Below, piece after piece: positions 54,105 to 62,645 of a DNA stretch of 64,000 nt (the first letter of the stretch is position 1; each line of letters starts with the position of its first letter). The stretch is from Sphingobacterium sp. ML3W. GTDB lineage: Bacteria > Bacteroidota > Bacteroidia > Sphingobacteriales > Sphingobacteriaceae. The position numbers and the translations under genes are program-made. The notes under the pieces are model-generated. The model searched no databases. It was not told the origin of the DNA and was given only the letters and a program-made list of their open reading frames with translations. The stretch spans positions 62,001 to 126,000 of the forward strand of contig NZ_CP107036.1 in assembly GCF_029542085.1 (NCBI RefSeq). The letters are read 5' to 3'.

Positions 54105-54518
54105 CTATGCAAATAATGACCAGGTCCCCCATGGAATACGAGCAAGCATTAAAATTAAACCGATGATGTAAAAAATCACAACAGTTTGATTTGCTTTTCT
54201 TGAATTTTCCATCTTTTTAGCTTTTGAGTAACCGATGGTAATCAATACAATGGCAATGATCATCGTTAAAGGGTGCTCAATGATTTTTAAACGTAATGTT
54301 GGATCTTTCATCACGCTGCCAGAGATCATCGATGGATACTTCAAAACGAAGTATAAGATCAATCCCACTAATAATTGAATATGCGATACGATAAAACCTA
54401 ATAAGGCAATTTTACGGTTGTAAGGTTTGTTGCCTAAATAGTTCATTAAGGTGATCACAATAGATATCACCAGGGCTAGCAATAAGACAATTGCTATTGT
54501 CGAGTGTAAGTGTAACAT
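54105..54518 (-). CDS. four-helix membrane protein of unknown function
   Basis: The 137-residue protein has four hydrophobic helices (about 6-26, 39-60, 84-101 and 113-132). Single His residues lie in or near helices (LHLHSTIAIV, GFIVSHIQLL, IEHPLTMIIA), a pattern seen in small cytochrome-b-like proteins, but haem binding is not established. No signal peptide is separate from the first helix. It is monocistronic and followed by a strong terminator. Confidence 0.72.
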   Translation of the reverse strand: MLHLHSTIAIVLLLALVISIVITLMNYLGNKPYNRKIALLGFIVSHIQLLVGLILYFVLKYPSMISGSVMKDPTLRLKIIEHPLTMIIAIVLITIGYSKAKKMENSRKANQTVVIFYIIGLILMLARIPWGTWSLFA

Positions 54519-54585
54519 AAAAGCTCTCTTTAATTGTTTCCTAAGTTAGCAAAGATAAAAATATAATGAATGTATTTGTTAAAAA

Positions 54586-55200
54586 TCATTGTTCTAGCAG
54601 AAATACCTCTGCAATTGGGTTGAAAAGGTACATGCGTTTGCTGGTTAACTCCATACATTTATAGCGTTTTCGTATTTTCTCAATCCGCTGAAAAGACCTT
54701 CCATTCTTTAATTTAAAAAAATGTCCATCCTCCAATGCTTCTACTGTAAGTGCATTGCTTTTGACCTTGTCATAGGTCTTCAATGTACGAAAAAGATGAA
54801 GATCGGTACAGCTCGATGCCGCTGGATTTTCCATATAACTGTGTATCGCGCTATTGATATCGGTTGGGAAGATACTGAGTTTTAAAAAAGGATCCATCAA
54901 CTCCTTAAAATGTTTCTTCCATTCAGTCCCATGTGGTTTTACGCGGTGTTGATGCTTATTCCAGGTCTGAAGATGTGCAAATTCGTGTATGGTCGTGATC
55001 AAAAAGGAATAAGGATTCAGATCATGATTGACTGAGATACGATGAGGACTACCCTTAAACGGTGCACGATAATCCCCCAGTTTGGTGCTTCTGGACCGGG
55101 AAATTTTAAATAAGCATGCTGTGTGATTTATCCAATTGGATATAATCGGAGCAGCTTCTTCGGGCATGTATTTTTTGAGCGTTGCACTGTAATCTTGCAT
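54586..55200 (-). CDS. SprT-like zinc metallopeptidase
   Basis: The 204-residue protein has the SprT-type zinc motif HEFAH at residues 72-76 (ITTIHEFAHLQTW) and a downstream His in KPHGTEWKKHFKEL as third ligand. The C-terminal half (RKRYKCMELTSKRMYLFNPIAEVFLLEQ) has a weak beta-hairpin rather than the usual Cys4 zinc ribbon. SprT-like enzymes include Spartan-type DNA-protein crosslink proteases. It sits next to recN, though in the opposite direction. Activity in DNA repair is inference. The start is MQDYSATLKKYMP. Confidence 0.83.
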   Translation of the reverse strand: MQDYSATLKKYMPEEAAPIISNWINHTACLFKISRSRSTKLGDYRAPFKGSPHRISVNHDLNPYSFLITTIHEFAHLQTWNKHQHRVKPHGTEWKKHFKELMDPFLKLSIFPTDINSAIHSYMENPAASSCTDLHLFRTLKTYDKVKSNALTVEALEDGHFFKLKNGRSFQRIEKIRKRYKCMELTSKRMYLFNPIAEVFLLEQ

Positions 55201-55652
55201 GCTGTAAAAATAGTGATTTATTCATGCTCACATAATAATCAGAGGACATTATTTTGTCACTGGCAACCATTTTATTGTCAAAAGATCGTATTTGTCCGTT
55301 GGGAATCTGCGGAGTAATTCGCGGTGGTTGGTTCATCTTTGTACGATCAATATGATGGGTTTGAAGCGACATTTACAAATAAAAGCACTACAAATTGTTT
55401 ATAAAAAAGGTGTTTTAACTATAATATTTAGTTTTTATTTGGAATTTTGATATTATTTTTAGTATTTAGTGCTGTTGAATAAAATTCAAGAAGACAGTGC
55501 TCAAAACCGGTGTAATATTTTTTTGAAACAAAATGCATTGAAATCGGTTGAGTTTTAGGTAAATTACCTACTAAAGAAAGGATTATAAAAGATACGATTT
55601 ATCCGGATGAGGAACGGTTTTCCTCTCAACTGTAAAATAGACCTTCAAGAAT
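55201..55652. other. non-coding gap between sprT-like gene and recN
   Basis: About 450 bases with divergent promoters expected. No consensus promoter box was found. A minus frame (55106-55372) overlaps the sprT-like start and is not counted as a gene. Confidence 0.45.
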
Positions 55653-57314
55653 ATGCTAGATACCTTACATATTAAGAATTATGCCCTGATCAATGTATTG
55701 GAAATCCAATTTGATAGTGGCTTGAATATGATTACTGGGGAGACTGGAGCGGGTAAATCCATTATTATGGGAGCGCTTTCCCTGATTTTGGGCAACAGAG
55801 CAGAGGGGAAACATTTTTTTGATCCATCAAAAAAATGCGTGATCGAAGGAGAGTTTAACATTGGAGCTTATCAATTAAATAGCTTCTTTAAGCAGAATGA
55901 TCTAGATTATGCGGATCATACGATTATCAGAAGGGAAATAACGCCAGATGGTAAATCCCGTGCTTTTGTCAATGATTCGCCAGTTACATTGGCGATACTA
56001 AAGCAATTGGGCGAGCAATTGATCGATGTACATTCGCAGCACGCGACTTTGCAAGTCAATACGGAGGAATTTCAGTTTCTAGTTGTTGATAGTGTTGCTG
56101 GTTCATTTGTATTGAAACAGAACTACAAAGAAAGCTATATGGCCTATAAAAAGGCAAAGCGAGAATTGGAGGAACTGAAAGAGACGGTAAAGAAAGCTGC
56201 AATAGAATTGGATTATTTTCAGTTTCAGTTTGATGAGCTGGATGGAGCGAAGCTGGTTGCTGAAGAACAAGGGGTACTCGAACAGCAGCAGCGTCAATTG
56301 GAAAATGCCGAGGATATCAAACGGGCGTTAAATGCAGCTTCGCATTTGTTGGAAAACGACGATACAGCGATATTGACCCAATTGAAAGATACAATGACAC
56401 AAGTTGAGGGTATATCTTCTTTTTTGCCCGAAGCGTCTGATCTTTCTGTGCGATTGAAAAGTACCTTGATCGAGCTGAAAGATGTGGCTGCAGAATTGGC
56501 CTCACTTGAAGAAGATACGCAATTGGATGAAGGAACTTTATTGGAGATTAATGAACGATTGAGCTTGCTTTATTCATTACAGAAAAAGCATCATGTTGAT
56601 TCTGTTGAGGAACTCATTCAGCTTAGAGATGATCTGGAGACAAAGCTAGTCGCCATCAATTCCTCCGATGAACAGTTGGAACGATTGGAAGCTGAGGTTA
56701 TAGATAAGTTAGCTATTGCACTGCGGAATGCGAAGGAACTATCGGAGGCTCGCAAATTGGTGCTGGATAGGATTGCCAAGGACGTGCAAAATACTCTGTC
56801 GAATGTCGGTATGCCAAATGCGGTACTTCAGATTGTATTAGAGCCCTTAAAAGATGGTGAGATGCGTGAGTCTGGAATAGATACCATTCAGTTTCTATTT
56901 TCGGCCAATAAGGGGCAGGCATTGCAATATATTCATCGCGTAGCTTCAGGAGGGGAACTGTCCCGTGTGATGCTGGCGATAAAGTCGCTGGTTGCTAAAA
57001 CTTCGGCCTTGCCAACGATTGTTTTTGATGAGATCGATACTGGAATTTCGGGTGAGGTTGCGTTACGTGTGGGAGAGGTCATGGAAAATCTAGCCGAAAA
57101 TATGCAGGTGATTGCTATTTCGCACTTGCCACAAATAGCCTCAAAAGGTGCGGCGCACTTTAAGGTATACAAAGAAGACAAAGCCAATCGTACGATATCG
57201 AATATTGTTCGTTTAGATCAATCCGGAAGGGTAAAAGAGATTGCACAGATGCTGAGTGGAGCAAAACCGACGGATGCTGCGGTGGAACATGCCGAGTTGT
57301 TGTTGAGGGGATAG
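55653..57314 (+). CDS. recN: DNA repair protein RecN
   Basis: The 553-residue SMC-like ATPase acts in double-strand break repair. Walker A is MITGETGAGKSI (about 27-38) in the N-terminal lobe. A long central coiled-coil (about 150-370; rich in Glu, Leu, Gln) follows. The C-terminal lobe carries the signature ASGGELSRVMLAIK (about 430-443), Walker B PTIVFDEIDTGISG (about 451-464) and the H-loop QVIAISHLPQIA. Length and motifs are complete. It starts LDTLHIKNYALI, the typical RecN opening. It is a single gene, with no SOS-type box recognised in the leader. Confidence 0.95.
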   Translation: MLDTLHIKNYALINVLEIQFDSGLNMITGETGAGKSIIMGALSLILGNRAEGKHFFDPSKKCVIEGEFNIGAYQLNSFFKQNDLDYADHTIIRREITPDGKSRAFVNDSPVTLAILKQLGEQLIDVHSQHATLQVNTEEFQFLVVDSVAGSFVLKQNYKESYMAYKKAKRELEELKETVKKAAIELDYFQFQFDELDGAKLVAEEQGVLEQQQRQLENAEDIKRALNAASHLLENDDTAILTQLKDTMTQVEGISSFLPEASDLSVRLKSTLIELKDVAAELASLEEDTQLDEGTLLEINERLSLLYSLQKKHHVDSVEELIQLRDDLETKLVAINSSDEQLERLEAEVIDKLAIALRNAKELSEARKLVLDRIAKDVQNTLSNVGMPNAVLQIVLEPLKDGEMRESGIDTIQFLFSANKGQALQYIHRVASGGELSRVMLAIKSLVAKTSALPTIVFDEIDTGISGEVALRVGEVMENLAENMQVIAISHLPQIASKGAAHFKVYKEDKANRTISNIVRLDQSGRVKEIAQMLSGAKPTDAAVEHAELLLRG

Positions 57315-57490
57315 CTTATTTTCGTAAGTATAATAAAGATTATAAAAATCCATAAAAAAGGACCGTTATTCTGAACGGTAAAAAATGGATGGACAGGGTC
57401 ATAAAAATGACCTATGAATTGAATATATTTTCAGTTCTCCCTCATTTTTTTTTGACACTTTAGTCAGCACATGTTTTAGGCATTAAAAAT

Positions 57491-57519
57491 AAAGGTCGAG
57501 CTTTAAAAGCGCGACCTTA
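57491..57519 (-). terminator. terminator of the 225-residue secreted protein gene
   Basis: AAGGTCG pairs with CGACCTT, with a nearby GC pair inside. On the minus strand the stem is followed by TTATTTTTAA. It lies about 50 nt behind the stop at 57572. Confidence 0.65.
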
Positions 57520-57571
57520 TGGAACAAAAATTTGAAATTTATTGAGTTCAAATTTTGCAGGATGTTAAAGT

Positions 57572-58249
57572 TTAGTTTCTTGTTCTAGTACGTGTGCTGT
57601 CCGTTCGAGTACCTGTTCTTGTACGTCCAGTATTAGGCTCGAAAATTGTTCCTCCAATAAACGCTTTAGCAAATTCCGAACGTTCAGACTCAGGCAAATT
57701 TATGATTATTGTTCCCCTTACCATTTCCGGTTTGGTCTTGGATAATATTATAAAAATAATCAGATTACCATTTTTACTATAGATAAAGCTTCCTTCCACA
57801 TTGTCATTTTTAACATAGTCTGTTATGATATTTGATTTTTCCTCCGTGTCATATACAACCCTATAATTATCCTTGGATATGTCCTCGATGCTTCTTACAG
57901 GGAATGTTGATAGGTCTATCCAGCTTAACTGCAAAAGTCCGTCGTAAGTTGTATAAGTCGTCGTTCTGGTTCTTGTTCCTGGAGTAGTTTGTACGCCCGT
58001 AGCGATGCTATAATCAATCTTGTGAAAACTTACATTTGGGGCCATTTCTATGCTTCTGTCAGCATACGTATCGAAATTAGCGCCAAAATAATCTTTAGCT
58101 AATTTTATATTTAAATCACTGATTTCTTTTAGATCTGTGAGTCCATTATCACGGATAAAACCATTTGATATTTTGGACTTGATATCCTGCTGTGCAAATA
58201 GACCTGTTGTAAGTAACAGAAAGATAATTGAAGTTATTAATGTTTTCAT
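57572..58249 (-). CDS. secreted protein of unknown function, partner of the JAMM protein gene
   Basis: The 225-residue protein has a signal peptide (MKTLITSIIFLLLTTGLFAQ), a mixed alpha/beta core (about 25-200), and a Thr/Arg-rich tail (TGRTRTGTRTDSTRTRTRN). The core shows no recognised family; TYTTYDGLLQLSWIDLSTFP and SNIITDYVKNDNVEGSF are its most ordered parts. The tail is strongly basic. It starts 10 nt behind the stop of the JAMM-domain gene fragment, so the two were one operon. The IS insertion upstream may have cut it off from its promoter. Confidence 0.72.
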   Translation of the reverse strand: MKTLITSIIFLLLTTGLFAQQDIKSKISNGFIRDNGLTDLKEISDLNIKLAKDYFGANFDTYADRSIEMAPNVSFHKIDYSIATGVQTTPGTRTRTTTYTTYDGLLQLSWIDLSTFPVRSIEDISKDNYRVVYDTEEKSNIITDYVKNDNVEGSFIYSKNGNLIIFIILSKTKPEMVRGTIIINLPESERSEFAKAFIGGTIFEPNTGRTRTGTRTDSTRTRTRN

Positions 58250-58259
58250 TTTTTTATTT

Positions 58260-59099
58260 TTAAGGTGTACAAGGATTTACTTTGCTGATATTTCCATTTT
58301 GATCGCGTTTAACCGCTTTATTACGGTCAGTTTCACCTATTTTTTGTTTGCTCAAGTTAAACATTTTTCCGTACATTTTAATTAGTGCTGATTCTCCGGA
58401 AGCCTGATATTCTTCAGTCGTTGTTCCATTGCTATAATTCCGATTTATAAATTCAAGCGTAGCATTTTGATATTGGATATTAGCATCTTTTTGAGCGGCA
58501 CTGAAATTTCCGGTCATCATGGCAAATAATTGGGCATTCGCTATTGTGATCGTGTAAACATTACCTCCGCTAACTACTGAGGAACTAAAATTCCTAAGAT
58601 AATTTTGCAGCTGGTTAGCAGGTATATTCTGTGAGTTAACCATCTCCAGTAGGTCAACTGCCGGATTGAAGATATCTGAAGGGCTCGGCGAGCCTTCACC
58701 CGGGTGATTATGTATATAACCAATCACATAGCCTCTGGTTGCATCCCATGATGGATTTACACTTTTACTACTGACCTTATTATCGGATGATGCCGGGTCA
58801 ATATAAACTGAACTGGGATCATTGGGATCTCTGAGTTTTATTGCAGCCCCCCATTCCTCACTTTTACTGCTAATTTCATTAACCCTATTCCTGAAATCCT
58901 GATTTCTTGACAGTTGATTTGCCCGAGTTACACCGTCGCAGTCGGTATTTTTAGTTTCCTGTAACATTATTTGTTTTGGAGTTGGAGGAGTAATTGGATT
59001 AATTGTTCCTCCATCAGTTGGGGGATCTGGAACCCAGACGTTTTCGCAAACAGTATTGTAGATCATCCGATCATTGCTCCATGATACATTATAATCACA
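58260..59099 (-). pseudogene. C-terminal part of a split lipoprotein gene, JAMM/MPN-like protease domain
   Basis: This 279-codon segment is the downstream part of a gene cut by an IS3-family element. It continues the frame of the segment at 60370-61047 (removing the element and one GTC target copy gives one uninterrupted 505-codon frame). The domain at about residues 90-200 of this part contains IHNHPGEGSPSPSD, which fits the JAMM signature H-x-H-P-x(n)-S-x-x-D for zinc-dependent isopeptidases. An upstream Glu (SEEWGAAI) could be the catalytic acid. If translated from the Met at 59066 it would give 268 residues with no export signal. Confidence 0.85.
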
Positions 59100-59132
59100 G
59101 TCTGGAATTGCAACAATAAAATGGACACCTAG

Positions 59133-59963
59133 TTAAGCTGCAATATTTTGTTTATTTATTTTTCTAGTAAACTCCTCTGGTGATAAGTATCCTAAGGCAG
59201 AATGTTGCCTTTTTCGGTTGTACCAAGTCTCAATATATTCAAAGACAATAAGCGCAGCTTGCTTCCTGTGAGCGAATTTATGCTGATATATACATTCCGC
59301 TTTCAGTGTCTTGAAAAAACTTTCAGCGACAGCATTATCCCAGCAATTTCCCTTTCTACTCATGCTTCTTATGATGAGTGGATTTTTTTCCACCATAGAG
59401 CTGAACTCATGACAGGCATACTGTACGCCACGATCGGAATGGAATATTAGTTTCTGGGTGATTGGCCTTGCTTTTTGTGCCATTTTAAAAGCAGAAATCA
59501 CCGTATCTACCGCATTCATAGTCTCACTTAAAGCCCATCCAATTACTTTTCGATCTCCCAGATCGATTACAGTTGTCAGATACAACCATCCCTGCTGCGT
59601 TTTGATGTAAGTGATGTCTGATACCCATACTGCACCAAGTGTTCCCGGTTTAAAATCACGGTCCAATATATTCTCCGGTACCGAAAACTTATGGGTGGAG
59701 TCTGTGGTCACCTTAAATTTTTTCTTGACAATACTTCTTAACCCGGCCTTTCTCATCAGTTTGGCTACCCTCACTCTGGATATTTTAATATTCTTTTTGT
59801 GTAGTTCTCTGGTAATACGCGGACTGCCGTAAGTATTTTTACTTCTTATAAATGCATCCTGGATTTCCATAGTAATCTGTTGGTTTTCAATACTTCTATT
59901 TGAAGGGATACCCTTTAAAAAGTTGTAGTAGCCCGCTCTGCTCACCTTGAACACCTGACACAT
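59133..59963 (-). CDS. IS3-family transposase OrfB
   Basis: The 276-residue DDE transposase has an HTH_21-like N-terminal region (QVFKVSRAGYYNFLKG) and an rve integrase core. The catalytic triad is visible: Asp in AVWVSDITYI, Asp in FHSDRGVQY, Glu in WDNAVAESFFKTLK. The reading frame is open upstream of the Met at 59963 and overlaps the end of orfA in the -1 frame (IKEGCKHLLQERHQIFRFIR). As in the family, an OrfAB fusion by -1 frameshifting is expected; the slip site was not identified. Confidence 0.95.
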   Translation of the reverse strand: MCQVFKVSRAGYYNFLKGIPSNRSIENQQITMEIQDAFIRSKNTYGSPRITRELHKKNIKISRVRVAKLMRKAGLRSIVKKKFKVTTDSTHKFSVPENILDRDFKPGTLGAVWVSDITYIKTQQGWLYLTTVIDLGDRKVIGWALSETMNAVDTVISAFKMAQKARPITQKLIFHSDRGVQYACHEFSSMVEKNPLIIRSMSRKGNCWDNAVAESFFKTLKAECIYQHKFAHRKQAALIVFEYIETWYNRKRQHSALGYLSPEEFTRKINKQNIAA

Positions 59964-59995
59964 CTTCTCGACTGAAAATATTTCCCTATTGTCCC

Positions 59996-60310
59996 TTATG
60001 AACCTGAATATTTGGTGTCGCTCTTGGAGAAGATGCTTACAGCCTTCTTTAATATATCCCGTTCCATCTGTGTCTCCCGAAGTTCTTTTCTTAATCGTGC
60101 TAACTCCTGTTCACTCTCACTCAAGATAACTTTTCCATTCCCAGAGAAACTACTTCCTTGTTTTACAGAATGTTCCTTTCGCCACCTATACAATAATGCT
60201 GGGCTAATATCCAGTTCCCTGGCCAGCGCGCTAAGGTCGCTACGCGTGTTGCTCAGTTCAACGCTCATCAGTTTGAACTCTTTGGTATAAACTTTTCTTT
60301 CTCTTGACAT
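59996..60310 (-). CDS. IS3-family transposase OrfA
   Basis: The 104-residue helix-turn-helix protein (TKEFKLMSVELSNTRSDLSALARELDISPALLYRWRKEH) recognises the element ends. A leucine-zipper-like C-terminus (SEQELARLRKELRETQMERDILKKAVSIF) mediates OrfA-OrfAB pairing. It starts 60 nt inside the right end of the element. Confidence 0.94.
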   Translation of the reverse strand: MSRERKVYTKEFKLMSVELSNTRSDLSALARELDISPALLYRWRKEHSVKQGSSFSGNGKVILSESEQELARLRKELRETQMERDILKKAVSIFSKSDTKYSGS

Positions 60311-60369
60311 AAGTCTGTTAAGTTATTAAATTCTCTTAACTTAATGTCCAGTCAAATGTAGCAACTTCA

Positions 60370-61047
60370 GTCTGTATAATCTGTAGGATAGCTACAGGTT
60401 CCTGGGAGACTCGTCGAAATATAGCCTACACCATTGCAGTATGTGCTCCATACACAGGTACCCTCCTGCCTGCACTGAACTTCATAGGCAGCTTTCTTTG
60501 TTGAGCCTTTTGGTGATTTGAAAGCTGTGGGGGCATTGTAACTGCTCTTACCATTATCATAGCTATAAACGAACAGATTTTTGGTGAGGACGTCTATCAT
60601 TGATAATTTTCCATTTTTCAGGAAATTATCATCACTTTTTTTATCAGGATAAAAACGGGAAAGGTAGAATTTTTCCCCGTTGGCAACGACCAAAAAAAGA
60701 GTATTATTAACAGTCTGTACTGAAATTTCTTTTTCATTCAGCTGTCCTGACCCAATCAATGGAATTAGGGTATATTGTGTGGAGTCATTGATTTGGGAGG
60801 ATTTTGCATTTTCCCATTGTGGGATATATTTAATTATAAGCCCACTTTTTAAGCTATCACTTGTTCGTGACTCAATGGACATTTTTTCGTAGCTTTCTTT
60901 TATTTCAGCTATACTCGCAAAAGTATTTGTCTTTTGACTATTGAGGACGATATCCTTCCTACATCCCTGATATGCAAAGATAGAAAGAATAGAGAGAAAC
61001 AAAATAATACTTGTTCTCAAATTAAATGTTGTTTTTCGAAATCTCAT
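60370..61047 (-). pseudogene. N-terminal part of the split JAMM lipoprotein gene
   Basis: The 226-codon segment encodes a lipoprotein signal (TSIILFLSILSIFAYQGC; Cys29), a soluble domain (about 35-185), and a Cys-rich stretch (CRQEGTCVWSTYCNGVGYIS) leading up to the insertion point. The TGA that now ends it (60367-60369) comes from the IS end. Joining to 59099 restores ...TDYTD then CDYNVSWSNDRM in frame, and the Cys-rich region continues across the join (CENVW). The N-terminal half matches no family I recognise. The truncated lipoprotein may still be made. Confidence 0.83.
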
Positions 61048-61278
61048 TTTTCGTATTGATTAATATTACAAATAATACTGTTTAATATTAAGTTACTGTA
61101 TACCTATATTTAAATTTGTGTTATATTTAAAAAAAAACATCACTAACGACCAAAGAGACAAAAAAAATAATGATTACTTTTTTGAAAATTAATACAATTT
61201 AATTTGAAAGCTGTCTTATATAATGGAGCGTTATTTTGGATAACTAGAAAATTGGCAGTATAGAAAAAACGAATAAAA

Positions 61279-61305
61279 AAGGGGGTTAAAACCCCTTAAT
61301 TTTGG
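61279..61305 (-). terminator. hairpin terminator on the minus strand
   Basis: AAGGGG (61279-61284) pairs with CCCCTT (61292-61297); on the minus strand a run of six T follows. It ends transcripts coming from the IS256-type remnant. Confidence 0.7.
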
Positions 61306-61346
61306 TTAGTGAAAAAACTTTAATAAAGTCTATATTTTTCATCATT

Positions 61347-61790
61347 TCAGGCGGATAATTGGGTACTACACTCAGGAAAAACACTCCGTATAGTAGCGGA
61401 GAAACCATTGAGGTTATCGGTCGCTTTAATCAGCATATCCTCTACGCCCCGGGATTTCAGGTCTGTCAGGATTCCCATCCAAAAACTGGCACTTTCATTC
61501 TTGCTCAGCCACATGCCCAGAACTTCTTTATAGCCATCCCGGTTCAGGCCCACAGCAAGATAAATGGTCTTGTTGACCACTTTGGAGTTCTCCCTGACCT
61601 TAAAAACAATGCCATCCATCCAGACAATCAGATATACGCTGTCCAGCGGACGGTTTTGCCAGGCGATCACATCACCCGCCACACGGTCGGTAATCCGGGA
61701 AATCGTCGATTCAGAAAGGTCAAATCCATACACATCGCGCATCATATTTTCTATATCCGAAACACTCATGCCTTTGGAGAATAACTTGTA
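61347..61790 (-). pseudogene. IS256-family transposase remnant
   Basis: The 140-residue central piece of an IS256/Mutator-type transposase contains YGFDLSESTISRITDRV, VYLIVWMDGIVFKVRE (first catalytic Asp region), YLAVGLNRDGYKEVLGMWL and IKATDNLNGFSATIRSVFPE (second Asp). The frame opens upstream of the Met at 61769 (PYKLFSKG). The N-terminal half of the protein is missing. At the other end similarity stops after STQ, before the Cys/His-rich segment and the third acidic residue. It cannot be active and marks an older insertion in this hot spot. Confidence 0.88.
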
Positions 61791-61799
61791 GGGTTGGTG

Positions 61800-62040
61800 T
61801 ATTTTATCCCATCTGTTCCAATGGATATCTCCGGCGAATAAAATAAATGTGTTCTGGAATAAAATAAAAAATACGTTGAGAAATCATTCTATAAAGATCT
61901 TTTTGGCTAATGAATTTATTTGGGAAATTTACAATACAATCAAATTGGCATACTAAAGTAATTTTAACAAGAACATTTAAATGAGATTTAGGATTTGAAT
62001 ATGTAAAGTTGTTTCTGGAGGGATGGTGAAAATAACTCTT
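61800..62040. other. non-coding gap upstream of the IS256 remnant
   Basis: AT-rich sequence with no gene. A short direct repeat (GAATAAAATAAA near 61841 and 61858) is the only structure seen. Confidence 0.4.
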
Positions 62041-62045
62041 TTAAT

Positions 62046-62079
62046 AAAAAAAGATCTCAGAATTCTGAGATCTTTTTTT
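62046..62079. terminator. perfect palindromic terminator
   Basis: AAAAAAAGATCTCAG pairs with CTGAGATCTTTTTTT around AATT. It lies directly behind the stop of the lipoprotein gene at 62081 and works in both directions. Confidence 0.92.
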
Positions 62080-62080
62080 A

Positions 62081-62509
62081 TTAATTACCACCATTTGTGG
62101 CATCGGTCAATGTGACTTTGACGAACATGTCTGTTGGACGGACAGGTTTATTATCATTTCCAACATAATCTGCATAAAGATATACTTTACCAATTTTATA
62201 CTCCACACGGTAATTGTAGGGGCCAACGGCTGAGGGAATATTGATAAAGAAATCTTTATCATTATCGAATGATATAGCAACCCCAACATGTCCAAAATTA
62301 AAATACTTTGCATCTAATTCAGGAAAGTCCAATTCATTTGAAAATGAGTATCCTGATTGGTCAGGTACCCACGAGGAAGATTTTACGTTGGTACTGAAAG
62401 TTACTCCATCTAAAACGTTTACCTCTTGCGTAATATACTCCTTTTTACAAGAAGAGAATGAAACCAAGGCTGCGGTTCCAATTAAAGCTGCGAATAAAAG
62501 TCTTTTCAT
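62081..62509 (-). CDS. small lipoprotein of unknown function
   Basis: The 142-residue protein has signal MKRLLFAALIGTAALV and lipobox SFSSC (Cys21). The mature part is a compact beta-rich domain (about 35-135; VAISFDNDKDFFINIP, VEYKIGKVYLYADYVG). No catalytic motif is seen. It resembles small single-domain surface lipoproteins of Bacteroidota. It is upstream of the transposase remnant and downstream of clpC, with its own terminator. Confidence 0.78.
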   Translation of the reverse strand: MKRLLFAALIGTAALVSFSSCKKEYITQEVNVLDGVTFSTNVKSSSWVPDQSGYSFSNELDFPELDAKYFNFGHVGVAISFDNDKDFFINIPSAVGPYNYRVEYKIGKVYLYADYVGNDNKPVRPTDMFVKVTLTDATNGGN

Positions 62510-62591
62510 ATCGTTTGTGTTATTTGTGACATTTTTTATTATAGGACGATAAAATAGCGCTAAAGTTTAACGTCAAACTTCTTTACAACAA

Positions 62592-62616
62592 AAAATGCAC
62601 CATAATGGTGCATTTT
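62592..62616 (-). terminator. terminator of clpC
   Basis: AAAATGCACCA (62592-62602) pairs with TGGTGCATTTT (62606-62616) across TAA; on the minus strand a T-run follows. It lies 30 nt behind the clpC stop. Confidence 0.9.
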
Positions 62617-62645
62617 CTTGAAATTATTTCGAGTACAGCAATCGA

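Larger units (their letters stand above)
59103..60369 (-). mobile_element. IS3-family insertion sequence, complete, 1,267 bp
   Basis: The ends begin TG and finish CA. The terminal inverted repeats at 59103-59137 and 60335-60369 match at 25 of 35 positions (shared cores TTGC, TGGACA and AGTTAAG). The element is flanked by a 3-bp direct repeat, GTC (59100-59102 and 60370-60372). It carries orfA and orfB in the IS3/IS150 arrangement. Both ends, both genes and the DDE residues are intact, so it may still be mobile. Confidence 0.93.

Noticed and set aside
55106..55372. 88-codon minus frame upstream of the sprT-like gene
   Set aside because: The N-terminal part looks fairly natural, but the frame runs into the sprT-like coding sequence in another phase and has no stop before it.
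59119..60350. Shorter IS boundaries at the TGGACA/TGTCCA ends
   Set aside because: These give no target duplication. Extending to TGGAATTGC and its partner gives longer inverted repeats, a GTC duplication and an in-frame repair of the host gene.
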